From: an uncultured Collinsella sp.
GTDB lineage: Bacteria; Actinomycetota; Coriobacteriia; Coriobacteriales; Coriobacteriaceae
Assembly: GCA_900549135.1 (NCBI GenBank)
Contig: URNI01000044.1
Coordinates: forward strand, 1-15,032
Direction of reading: 5' to 3'
DNA length: 15,032 nucleotides
Shown: in pieces, positions 1 to 6,665 of the stretch
Layout of the letters: every line of letters starts with the position of its first letter
Position numbering within the stretch: position 1 is the first letter of the stretch
Notes under the pieces: generated by a model
Seen by the model: only the letters and a program-made list of their open reading frames with translations
Told to the model about the DNA's origin: nothing
Databases searched by the model: none
Position numbers and translations under genes: made by a program

Positions 1-21
1 TCGCGAAAGGAATGAGCGTTA

Positions 22-1035
22 ATGGCCGACATCCATATTCTTGTTGCCGACGATTGCTCTGGCCAGCGTCTCGACGCCTTTCTGGGTGCCAACGACGGCT
101 GCCCCACGCGCTCTGCCTGCGCGCATCTGATCGAGGGCGGTGCCGTATGTGTCAATGGCGAGACCTGTCTGTCTAAAAAGTACGCCGTGCGAGCCGGCGA
201 CCGTATTTCGGTCGATTTGCCCGAGCCTCACGATCCTACCGATGTGATTCCCGAGGCCATTCCCCTCGATATCCGCTACGAGGACGACTACCTTATCGTG
301 CTCTCCAAGCAGCGGGGCCTGGTGTGCCATCCCGCCCATGGCCACGAGAGCGGCACCCTTGCGAACGCTCTGGTCTACCACTGTGGCATCGACCATCTGG
401 GTACCGTGCAGGGTGAGGACCGCCCCGGGATCGTGCATCGTTTGGATCGCGATACCTCGGGTCTCATGCTTGCGGCAAAGGACGACGACACGCAGCGCGC
501 GCTTCAAAATCTCATTCGCACGCGTACGCTCGACCGCCGCTATATCACGCTTGTCCACGGGCACATCGCCATGGACGAGGGCACCATCAATACCGGTATC
601 GCCCGCTCCACGCGCGACCGCGTCAAGATGGCGGTTTCGGACGACCCCTTTGCCCGTCAGGCCATTACGACCTTTAAGGTCCTCGAGCGCTTTGATTCCA
701 CGCGCTTTGACGACGGCTACACGCTTGTCGAGTGTCACCTGTTTACCGGGCGTACGCATCAGATTCGCGTGCATATGCGTCATATCAACCACGCCTGCGT
801 GGGCGATCCACTTTACGGCAAGTGCGATGCGCGCGCCGACCAGGGCCTGACCAGGCAGTTTCTGCATTCCTGGCGCGTGGCGTTCGAACATCCCGTGACG
901 GGGGAGCGCATTGAGTGCCGCGACGAGTTGCCGTGGGATCTCGCTGCGGTTCTCGACGATCTGGCTCCGCGCTCGCTCGGTCGCACGGCTGCTGGAGATG
1001 AAATCGTTCCGCAGCTCGGTCTTCTCGAAGCCTAG
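22..1035 (+). CDS. RluD-family 23S rRNA pseudouridine synthase
   Basis: Predicted to isomerise uridine to pseudouridine in rRNA, as RluA/RluC/RluD enzymes do. The 337-residue protein has an N-terminal S4-like RNA-binding region (about residues 15-70) and then the catalytic domain. The family signature HRLDRDTSG is at 139-147, making D142 the expected nucleophile. Further family motifs are GLVCHP near residue 99 and GRTHQIRVHM near 243. Length is normal for RluD types (about 300-340). An AAAGGA ribosome site at 6-11 supports the ATG at 22. The next gene has its own leader, so this is probably the last gene of an upstream operon; lspA precedes such genes in many Gram-positives, but that cannot be seen here. 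The exact rRNA target (RluD versus RluC-like) cannot be assigned from sequence alone. Confidence 0.93.
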   Translation: MADIHILVADDCSGQRLDAFLGANDGCPTRSACAHLIEGGAVCVNGETCLSKKYAVRAGDRISVDLPEPHDPTDVIPEAIPLDIRYEDDYLIVLSKQRGLVCHPAHGHESGTLANALVYHCGIDHLGTVQGEDRPGIVHRLDRDTSGLMLAAKDDDTQRALQNLIRTRTLDRRYITLVHGHIAMDEGTINTGIARSTRDRVKMAVSDDPFARQAITTFKVLERFDSTRFDDGYTLVECHLFTGRTHQIRVHMRHINHACVGDPLYGKCDARADQGLTRQFLHSWRVAFEHPVTGERIECRDELPWDLAAVLDDLAPRSLGRTAAGDEIVPQLGLLEA

Positions 1036-1053
1036 CCAGTATTAGGTGGTTTC

Positions 1054-1080
1054 TTGAACTCGGTAAGCCTGCGGTAAGAT
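1054..1080 (+). promoter_or_regulatory. candidate promoter for the glycosyltransferase gene
   Basis: TTGAAC (1054-1059) resembles a -35 box. TAAGAT (1075-1080) resembles a -10 box, with a rather short 15-base spacer. They lie in the 82-base gap between the pseudouridine synthase and the glycosyltransferase. An 8-base palindrome, TTACGTAA, lies just downstream at 1091-1098, about where transcription would start, and could be an operator. The glycosyltransferase ribosome site GGGAG is at 1108-1112. This is a pattern match only. Confidence 0.35.
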
Positions 1081-1117
1081 ATACGGTTGTTTACGTAACG
1101 CGTTTCTGGGAGCCTGC

Positions 1118-2413
1118 ATGCTCGCCTTTTTACAAACCAACACACCCATCGTGATCTTCAACCAGATTGTCGTCACGCTGCTCACGGTCTGCTTTCTGTA
1201 CCAGGTGGTCTTCTTTGTCATTGGCGCTCTTCGTGGCGAGGTCGCGCCTCCTAAGGCCAAAAAACTCCATCGCTATGCTTTCTTTATCGCGGCGCATAAT
1301 GAGGAGGCCGTGATTGCCAACCTCGTTCGCTCCATCAAGGACCAGGATTATCCGTCCGAGCTTATCGAGGTCTTCGTGGTCGCCGATGCCTGCACCGACA
1401 ACACGGCGCAGCTCGCGCGCGAGGCGGGCGCCATCGTTTATGAGCGCAACGACCTGGCCCGCAAGGGTAAGAGCTGGGTTATGGACTTTGGTTTTGACCG
1501 CATCCTTAACGAGTATCCCGACACGTTTGAGGGCTACTTTATCTTCGATGCCGATAACGTTATCTCCCGCGATTACGTGTCCAAGATGAACGATGCCTTT
1601 GACCAGGGATTCCATGTGGTCACGAGCTATCGCAACTCCAAGAACTTTGGCAGCTCGTGGATCTCGGCAGCTAATGCTACCTGGTATTTGCGCGAGGCGC
1701 GCTTTCTCAACAACGCGCGTAATATCTGCAAGACGTCCTGCGCTGTTTCGGGTTCGGGTTACCTTATCTCGTCAAGCGTTATCGAGGGCATGCACGGTTG
1801 GCAGTTCCACACGCTGACCGAGGACATTCAGTTCACTACGTTCTGCGCTATTCACGGTATTCGCATTGGCTATGCGCCGGCGGAGTTCTTTGACGAGCAA
1901 CCCGTGACGTTCAAGGCATCCTGGAAGCAGCGTATGCGCTGGACCAAGGGCTTCTACCAGGTCTTTTTTACCTATGGCAAGCATCTTGTCAAATCGACGT
2001 TCCGCTATCATCGCTTTGCCGCCTACGACATGTTTATGACCATCGCCCCGGGTATGCTGCTGTCCCTGATCTCCATGCTCGCCAATGCGACGTTCCTGAT
2101 CGTGGGCGGTCTTTCGCACGGCTTCTTGGCTACCGAAGTCGAGATGCAGGCGTGCGCCGCTTCGCTCATTATGACCTTCGCCATGATGTATCAGACGTTC
2201 TTCATCTTGGCGCTGCTCACGACTATCTTTGAGTACAAGCATATTCACTGTGCGCAAAAGTGGCGCCTGGTGACCAACCTGTTTACCTTCCCGATCTTTA
2301 TGTTCAGCTATATCCCCATCACGGTGGCAGCGCTGTTCCTGAAGGTCGACTGGGTTCCTACCCAGCATGCCGTAAACGTCACCCTCGACGAGGTCATGCA
2401 AGGCGCCAAATAA
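1118..2413 (+). CDS. membrane glycosyltransferase, family 2 (QxxRW type)
   Basis: Predicted to transfer sugar from a nucleotide-sugar donor at the cytoplasmic face of the membrane. The 431-residue protein has one N-terminal membrane segment (about 13-37), a GT-A catalytic domain and three or so C-terminal membrane segments (about 305-332, 348-372, 388-410). Catalytic-domain motifs are in the GT2 order: AAHNEE at 58-63, D90 in VVADACTDNT, the metal-binding DADN at 144-147, TED at 234-236 (likely catalytic base D236) and QRMRW at 271-275. QxxRW marks processive or large-acceptor GT2 enzymes such as cellulose and hyaluronan synthases and related N-acetylglucosaminyltransferases. GGGAG at 1108-1112 supports the start. 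It stands alone between a candidate promoter and a strong terminator, with no polysaccharide genes nearby, so sugar and product are unknown. Confidence 0.9.
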   Translation: MLAFLQTNTPIVIFNQIVVTLLTVCFLYQVVFFVIGALRGEVAPPKAKKLHRYAFFIAAHNEEAVIANLVRSIKDQDYPSELIEVFVVADACTDNTAQLAREAGAIVYERNDLARKGKSWVMDFGFDRILNEYPDTFEGYFIFDADNVISRDYVSKMNDAFDQGFHVVTSYRNSKNFGSSWISAANATWYLREARFLNNARNICKTSCAVSGSGYLISSSVIEGMHGWQFHTLTEDIQFTTFCAIHGIRIGYAPAEFFDEQPVTFKASWKQRMRWTKGFYQVFFTYGKHLVKSTFRYHRFAAYDMFMTIAPGMLLSLISMLANATFLIVGGLSHGFLATEVEMQACAASLIMTFAMMYQTFFILALLTTIFEYKHIHCAQKWRLVTNLFTFPIFMFSYIPITVAALFLKVDWVPTQHAVNVTLDEVMQGAK

Positions 2414-2421
2414 CCACCACC

Positions 2422-2463
2422 AAAACCACCGCAAAGGGGACAGGCACCTTTGTGGTGGTTTTT
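2422..2463 (+). terminator. intrinsic terminator after the glycosyltransferase gene
   Basis: Nine bases after the stop codon, the arm AAACCACCGCAAAGG (2423-2437) pairs with CCTTTGTGGTGGTTT (2447-2461) over 15 positions with a single G-U wobble. The loop is 9 bases and the hairpin ends in five T residues (2459-2463). The opposite strand also forms the hairpin, ending in TTTT. The left arm plus loop contains GGGGACAGGCACC, a phrase that looks like part of a dispersed intergenic palindrome (see findings). Confidence 0.85.
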
Positions 2464-2494
2464 GCGTTTGAGCTGCTGTCCATGGAGGTGCACG

Positions 2495-2917
2495 ATGGTA
2501 TATATCCCGTTTTGGCTCTGCATCTTTGCGGGCGCGGCGATTGATGCCCGCGAGCGACGGTTTCCTAATGAGCTTGCCGCCGCGTGTGCGGTGGCGGCGC
2601 TTGTAGGCGTTTGGCTCGACAGGGGCGTTAACACAGCGCTTGACCACGCCGGTCTTGCGGTCATCGTCTACCTTGCCCTTGTGCTTACTGAGTCACTCTG
2701 GCGTCGCCTTCGCCAAACCCAGGGCATCGGCATGGGAGATGTCAAGGCACTCTTCGCGCTTTGCACGCTCGACCCTATGGGTGGTATCGTGGCATTTGTC
2801 GCCGCGCTCCTGCTCCTTGCCCTCTCCTGCCTCATCACAAAATCGCGTTCCCTGCCATTGCTCCCGTTTTTGGTTCCGATTTTTGCCATAATCGAGGTCG
2901 TGGGCTGCACTTTGTAA
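2495..2917 (+). CDS. A24-family prepilin peptidase (short, TadV/CpaA-like)
   Basis: Predicted membrane aspartyl peptidase that cleaves the leader of type IV or Tad-type pilins. The 140-residue, very hydrophobic protein carries both catalytic aspartates of family A24: D17 in AIDARERRFPN and D82 in GMGDVK. It lacks the N-terminal methyltransferase domain and cysteine motif of full-length PilD/TcpJ enzymes (about 250-290 residues), so it matches the short TadV/CpaA or archaeal FlaK type. I chose the ATG at 2495 because a near-perfect ribosome site, GGAGGTG, lies at 2484-2490; an upstream in-frame start would run through the terminator. No pilin, TadA or TadB/C gene is in the window, so the substrate must be encoded elsewhere. 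It ends 31 bases before the HD hydrolase and may be cotranscribed with it. Confidence 0.85.
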   Translation: MVYIPFWLCIFAGAAIDARERRFPNELAAACAVAALVGVWLDRGVNTALDHAGLAVIVYLALVLTESLWRRLRQTQGIGMGDVKALFALCTLDPMGGIVAFVAALLLLALSCLITKSRSLPLLPFLVPIFAIIEVVGCTL

Positions 2918-2948
2918 CCGATTGCGCATCCTTCTTAAGGAGCATGCC

Positions 2949-4196
2949 ATGGCAACTAATCAAGAAACGGCCGTCATTAAGGCGCGCATGGATCGTATTC
3001 CTTCGGCGTTGTCGCCCGAACTTGTCGAGCGCATTGCCGCCGATCGTGCTTCGGGCTATGTCACCCCGTATCGTTGCAACGACGATCAGGTCATTCGTCG
3101 TATTGATCGCGCCGCCGACAAAGGTACGCTTATGCGTCCGGCGTTTATGCGCGATACCGAAAAGATACTTCATCTTCCTGCGTACACCCGGTATGCGGGC
3201 AAAACGCAGGTCTTTAGCTTTCGTAGCAATGACGATCTGTCACGCCGGGGTTTGCACGTGCAGCTTGTCTCCCGCATTGCGCGCGATATCGGTCGCGCCC
3301 TGGGGCTCAATTGCGATCTGATCGAGGCGATTGGCCTGGGTCACGACTTGGGACACACGCCTTTCGGCCATGCCGGCGAGCGCTTCCTCAACGATATCTA
3401 TCATGAGCGTACGGGGCGTTATTTTTTCCATAACGTGCAGTCGGTCCGCGTGCTCGACACGCTGTACGGCCGCAACGTGTCGCTCCAGACGCTCGACGGC
3501 GTGCTATGCCATAACGGCGAGTACGAGCAGCGTGTGTTTGAGCTCTCGGACATGAGCTCCTTTGACCAGTTTGACCAGACGGTTGAGGATTGCATTGCCA
3601 CGGGCTATAGCGCAATTGAGCACCTGCGTCCCATGACGCTCGAAGGCTGTGTGGTCCGCATCTCGGATATCCTTGCCTACGTCGGTCGTGACCGTCAGGA
3701 TGCGATCGCGGCGGGCCTGCTTTCGCCCGACGCTTTTGATGATGGCCGGGGCGGTGCCTACAACAGTTGGATCCTCACGCATGCCTCCATCGATATCGTT
3801 GAGCATAGCTATGGTAAGCCGCGCATCGAGATGAGCGAGGACCTGTTTGAGGAGATCCGCCGTGCCAAGCGCGAGAACTACGAGAAGATCTATAGCAAGG
3901 GCGGTATCGAAGGCGACTCCGAGGCGGAGCTGCGCGAAGCCTTCGAAAAGCTTTACGACCGTTGCCTGCAGGATATAAACGAAGGTGACGAGTCCTCTTA
4001 TATCTTTAAGCACCATATTTCGCGTATTGAGCAGCAGCTTTCCTACTACGATCGCACCTATGCCTGGCAGGACGACAAGGATCAAGCCGTGGTGGATTAC
4101 ATCGCGAGCATGACGGACGGTTATTTCTGCGAACTTACGAGCAAGCTGTTCCCGGGATTGAAGTTTCCGCAACGTACCTATATTAACGAACGGTAG
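2949..4196 (+). CDS. dGTPase-like HD-domain triphosphohydrolase
   Basis: Predicted cytoplasmic HD-superfamily hydrolase related to deoxyguanosine triphosphate triphosphohydrolases, which release triphosphate from dNTPs. In 415 residues, the HD metal ligands are visible: H103 in SRRGLHVQL, the H132-D133 pair in LGHDLGHTPFGHAGE, and D240 in RISDILAY. The preceding KTQVF (85-89) and the ARDIGRALGLN stretch also match the dGTPase family. Start at ATG 2949 is supported by AAGGAG at 2937-2942. The motif usually written as SDHxRTRLTHS in the family is changed here to SNDDLSRRGLH, so substrate preference may differ from E. coli Dgt. It sits between the prepilin peptidase and rarA; the link to rarA may be nucleotide-pool or replication maintenance, which is inference. 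Its stop codon lies inside the LexA-like box at 4187-4200. Confidence 0.88.
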   Translation: MATNQETAVIKARMDRIPSALSPELVERIAADRASGYVTPYRCNDDQVIRRIDRAADKGTLMRPAFMRDTEKILHLPAYTRYAGKTQVFSFRSNDDLSRRGLHVQLVSRIARDIGRALGLNCDLIEAIGLGHDLGHTPFGHAGERFLNDIYHERTGRYFFHNVQSVRVLDTLYGRNVSLQTLDGVLCHNGEYEQRVFELSDMSSFDQFDQTVEDCIATGYSAIEHLRPMTLEGCVVRISDILAYVGRDRQDAIAAGLLSPDAFDDGRGGAYNSWILTHASIDIVEHSYGKPRIEMSEDLFEEIRRAKRENYEKIYSKGGIEGDSEAELREAFEKLYDRCLQDINEGDESSYIFKHHISRIEQQLSYYDRTYAWQDDKDQAVVDYIASMTDGYFCELTSKLFPGLKFPQRTYINER

Positions 4197-4200
4197 TTCG
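4187..4200 (+). promoter_or_regulatory. LexA (SOS) box-like operator before rarA
   Basis: CGAAC-GGTA-GTTCG is a perfect inverted repeat; with flanking A4186 and T4201 the arms reach six bases. It matches the GAAC-N4-GTTC core recognised by LexA/DinR in Bacillus and actinobacteria (extended form CGAAC-N4-GTTCG). It lies 11 bases before a TATACT -10-like element, where a -35 box would sit, and about 50 bases before the start of rarA, a DNA-damage and replication-fork gene. Position and gene function both fit SOS repression. It also covers the stop codon of the upstream gene (4194-4196), so chance or a hairpin role is possible. It is not followed by a T run, which argues against a terminator. 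Confidence 0.6.
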
Positions 4201-4211
4201 TATATATTCGG

Positions 4212-4217
4212 TATACT
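4212..4217 (+). promoter_or_regulatory. candidate -10 element of a rarA promoter
   Basis: TATACT matches the TATAAT consensus at five of six positions, in an AT-rich patch (4201-4220) unlike the GC-rich surroundings. No good -35 box is present 16-18 bases upstream, where the LexA-like box lies instead. A start near 4223 would leave a very short leader before rarA. Confidence 0.4.
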
Positions 4218-4250
4218 GTTAGTGGAAAACGTTTTTGATTGATGCACGGG

Positions 4251-5606
4251 ATGGCTATGGACGACCTTTTTTCTGCCTCGACGCGCGAGCGTTCCTTTAA
4301 AAATGCGCCGCTCGCGGTACGCATGCGACCCAATTCGCTCGACGAGTACGTGGGCCAGCAAAAGGCCGTCGGTAAGGGCTCGTGGCTACGTGCTGCGATT
4401 GAGCATGACGTTCTGTCGAGTGTGATTCTGTATGGGCCGGCCGGTACGGGCAAGACGACGCTGGCCCACATCATCGCCAACCATACCAAGAGCGAGTTTG
4501 TCGAGGTCAGCGCTGTGACGGGCACCGTGAAGGACTTGCGCCGCGTGATTGACGAGGCCAAGACGCGCCTGAATACCTACGACCGCCGCACCATTCTATT
4601 CATCGATGAGATTCACCGCTTCTCTAAGTCGCAGCAGGATGCCCTGCTGCATGCAGTTGAGAACCGTACCGTCATTATGATTGGCGCTACGACGGAGAAT
4701 CCGTACTTCGAGGTCAACTCGGCACTGTTGTCGCGTGGGCGCGTGGTGGAGCTTGAGCATCTGAAGGATGAGGATATCGCCACGCTTATTGAACGTGCGC
4801 TTGAGGCACCACATGGTCTGAACGGTAAGTTCTCGGCCGATGAGGATACGGTCAAGACCATTTGTACGTTGGCCGCGGGTGATGCACGCTCGGCCTTGAC
4901 GACACTTGAGCTGGCGAGCGAGATTGCCGTCACGCGTCCCGATACCGAGGGGACGCCAGCGCCGGCGGCGGGGGAGCGCTATCCCATCACCGTGGATGAC
5001 GTAAAGATTGCCAACCCGCGTCGCGGGTTTTCGTATGACAAAAACGGCGACATGCACTACGACATCATCAGTGCGTTCATCAAGTCCATGCGCGGCAGCG
5101 ACCCCGATGCCACGATCTATTGGCTCGCGCGCATGATCGATGCGGGGGAGGATCCTAAGTTTATCGCCCGTCGCATTATGATTCATGCTTCCGAGGATGT
5201 TGGCAATGCCGATCCGCAGGCTCTTCTTATAGCACATGCTGCGTTTAAATCTGCCGAGGTTATTGGCTATCCCGAGTGCCGTATTAACCTCGCTCAGGCT
5301 GCACTCTATGTGTGCTTGGCGCCAAAATCCAACGCGTGTGAGGCTTCGATCGATGCGGCGCTGGCCGACATCCATTCTAGTGGGCTTCGCGAGGTGCCTA
5401 GTTATCTGCGCGATCGTCATCGCCCGGGCAGCGACGAATACGGTGTGTATAAGTATCCGCATGATTATCCCGAAGGCTGGGTCGATCAGCGCTATTTGCC
5501 CGAGGGGCTGGAGCGCGGTGCGTTTTGGCAGCCTGCGGGTCGCGGCTGGGAAGAGTGGCGTGTAGAGCAAAGCGAGCGCGACCGTAGCGGGAATGCACCG
5601 AAGTAG
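4251..5606 (+). CDS. rarA: replication-associated recombination protein A (AAA+ ATPase)
   Basis: RarA/MgsA acts at stalled replication forks and is related to clamp-loader ATPases and eukaryotic WRNIP1/Mgs1. The protein (about 451 residues, normal for the family) has Walker A GPAGTGKTT at 62-70, Walker B LFIDE at 116-120, sensor-1 GATTEN at 145-150 and a likely arginine finger in SRGR (R162). The C-terminal MgsA/tetramerisation part is recognisable from YDKNGDMHYD through SAFIKSMRGSDPDAT, HASEDVGNADP and INLAQAALYV. The start is uncertain: TTG 4239 and ATGs at 4242, 4251 and 4257 are all in frame and none has a clear ribosome site. The family-typical beginning MDDLF points to 4251 or 4257. 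A LexA-like box upstream suggests damage-inducible expression. Confidence 0.94.
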   Translation: MAMDDLFSASTRERSFKNAPLAVRMRPNSLDEYVGQQKAVGKGSWLRAAIEHDVLSSVILYGPAGTGKTTLAHIIANHTKSEFVEVSAVTGTVKDLRRVIDEAKTRLNTYDRRTILFIDEIHRFSKSQQDALLHAVENRTVIMIGATTENPYFEVNSALLSRGRVVELEHLKDEDIATLIERALEAPHGLNGKFSADEDTVKTICTLAAGDARSALTTLELASEIAVTRPDTEGTPAPAAGERYPITVDDVKIANPRRGFSYDKNGDMHYDIISAFIKSMRGSDPDATIYWLARMIDAGEDPKFIARRIMIHASEDVGNADPQALLIAHAAFKSAEVIGYPECRINLAQAALYVCLAPKSNACEASIDAALADIHSSGLREVPSYLRDRHRPGSDEYGVYKYPHDYPEGWVDQRYLPEGLERGAFWQPAGRGWEEWRVEQSERDRSGNAPK

Positions 5607-5637
5607 CTGCTGATAATTTTGTCCCACGTTGCTGCTC

Positions 5638-5668
5638 TTGGCATGTTCGGTCCCCTTTGGGGTACCAT
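5638..5668 (+). promoter_or_regulatory. candidate promoter/hairpin region before the sigma-factor operon
   Basis: The 100-base gap between rarA and the next gene must hold the start signals of the four-gene operon. TTGGCA (5638-5643) and TACCAT (5663-5668) resemble -35 and -10 boxes but with a long 19-base spacer. Overlapping them is GGGTAC (5660-5665), one base off the GGGTAT -10 of SigB/SigF promoters, without a matching GTTT -35 at the right distance. The same bases can form a hairpin: CCCC 5652-5655 with GGGG 5659-5662, continued by GGT/ACC with one bulge. No T run follows, so no convincing rarA terminator is seen. Low certainty on all readings. Confidence 0.3.
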
Positions 5669-5706
5669 GAAAAGCGTCTGTATTTCGATTCTTCCGGGAG
5701 GCTTGT

Positions 5707-6294
5707 ATGAGTCCCATTCAAATCGCCCTGCTGCTGCTCGCCGTTGCCGGCGTGTGGGCCATCGCTGAGCTCGCGCTTACCCTGCGCAAGACCCGCAATG
5801 TTGTCGACTCGCTCGATAAGACCGTGAACGACCTCAACAACACCATCGCCGAGGCTCAGCCTGTGGTGGCAAAGCTCGATGGCGCTGTCGATGAGCTTAC
5901 GCCGGCGCTTGCCCAGATGGAGCCGCTGCTTAAGTCGAGCAAGACGGCAGTTGATGCCCTTACCTCCAATCTCGTAGAGGTCGAAGCCGTGGTTCGCGAC
6001 ATTTCCGAGGTTACGGGCAGCATGGCCGAGGCCAGCAATGCTGTGTCGAGCGTGACCGACTCCGCCGCCGGTGCTGTGCAGAAGCTCTTCAATAAGGTGA
6101 AGTCTCCTGCAGCTGACACCGAGCGCAAGCTCGCCGCTGCTGCTGCGGAGGCAGAGCGGCCTACCGAGCGCGTCCTAATTGGCGAGGACGAGGCCGCCGC
6201 GGGCGACGATGATGGCCAGAAGTCTGTAGCCAAGCCGGCTCAGTATTACACCTATACACCCTCCGAGACCTCTGAGGAGTCCTGCGATGAGTAG
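5707..6294 (+). CDS. DUF948-like membrane-anchored coiled-coil protein
   Basis: A 195-residue protein with one N-terminal membrane segment (about 4-23) followed by a helical, coiled-coil-rich region (about 28-120). Its repeated spacing of hydrophobic residues resembles the DUF948/methyl-accepting-chemotaxis-like stalk seen in small Firmicute general-stress proteins such as YtxG. An Ala/Glu-rich linker follows, then an acidic C-terminus with a short Tyr/Thr-rich stretch (QYYTYTPSET). No catalytic motif is seen. GGGAGG at 5697-5702 supports the ATG at 5707. It is the first gene of a tight operon and overlaps the anti-sigma-like gene by 8 bases. A structural or sensing role at the membrane tied to the sigma factor is inference; the molecular function is unknown. 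Confidence 0.75.
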   Translation: MSPIQIALLLLAVAGVWAIAELALTLRKTRNVVDSLDKTVNDLNNTIAEAQPVVAKLDGAVDELTPALAQMEPLLKSSKTAVDALTSNLVEVEAVVRDISEVTGSMAEASNAVSSVTDSAAGAVQKLFNKVKSPAADTERKLAAAAAEAERPTERVLIGEDEAAAGDDDGQKSVAKPAQYYTYTPSETSEESCDE

Positions 6295-6664
6295 CGAAGC
6301 AACCTGCCCCATCACGCTGACCGTTGCCGGCGACCCGCGTCTCGCTCGCCTTGTGCGCATGACGGCAGCCAACGTTGGTGCCCTGTGTTCCATGTCTGTC
6401 GATCGCATCGAGGACATCCGCATGGCTGCCGAGGAGGCTTTCATCTTTGGTTGTACCGCGGTCGACTGCGATGACATCACCATCAAATTCGATGTCGATG
6501 AGACCCACGTTGGCATGACTATTACCTTTGGCGATCAGGCTACGGTCGATGAAGACGACCAGGCTGCGGTGTATGCCGAGCTCATCCTCGCGAGCGTGTG
6601 CGACTCCTACGAAAAGACTGCGGCGCCCCTGACGCTTTCCCTCGACCTCAAGGCGGATATTTAA
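6287..6664 (+). CDS. RsbW-like anti-sigma factor, ATP site degenerate
   Basis: Its place directly before a SigB/SigF-type sigma gene and its fold pattern suggest a GHKL-type anti-sigma protein of the RsbW/SpoIIAB group, which binds the sigma factor and phosphorylates an RsbV-type antagonist. The 125-residue protein aligns by eye with the RsbW N-box helix: IEDIRMAAEEAFIFGC (41-56) against RsbW's IEDxxxAxxEAxxNAV. The catalytic/Mg-binding Asn position is F54 here. The usual DxGxG G1 box after the central strands is also missing; GDQATVDEDDQ (82-92) lies there instead. The last helix, AELILASVCDSYE, matches the family C-terminal helix. It is therefore probably a sigma-binding protein with weak or no ATP use. 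GAGGAG at 6274-6279 supports the start, which overlaps the upstream gene by 8 bases. Confidence 0.72.
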   Translation: MSSEATCPITLTVAGDPRLARLVRMTAANVGALCSMSVDRIEDIRMAAEEAFIFGCTAVDCDDITIKFDVDETHVGMTITFGDQATVDEDDQAAVYAELILASVCDSYEKTAAPLTLSLDLKADI

Positions 6665-6665
6665 A

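Noticed and set aside
1..22. Possible tail of an upstream gene ending RERNER-stop, with the TAA at 20-22 overlapping the ATG at 22
   Set aside because: Only six codons are visible and a second frame also ends nearby (TGA 13-15), so the upstream gene cannot be identified or even framed. An lspA tail would fit usual gene order but is not shown.
19..891. Long reverse-strand open frame across the pseudouridine synthase, and similar long frames opposite rarA, alaS and mltG
   Set aside because: They mirror strongly coding + strand genes with high G+C, lack ribosome sites and show no recognisable domains. They are shadows.
5649..5666. Terminator for rarA
   Set aside because: The hairpin is GC-rich but short, with a bulge and no following T run; it overlaps promoter-like sequence.
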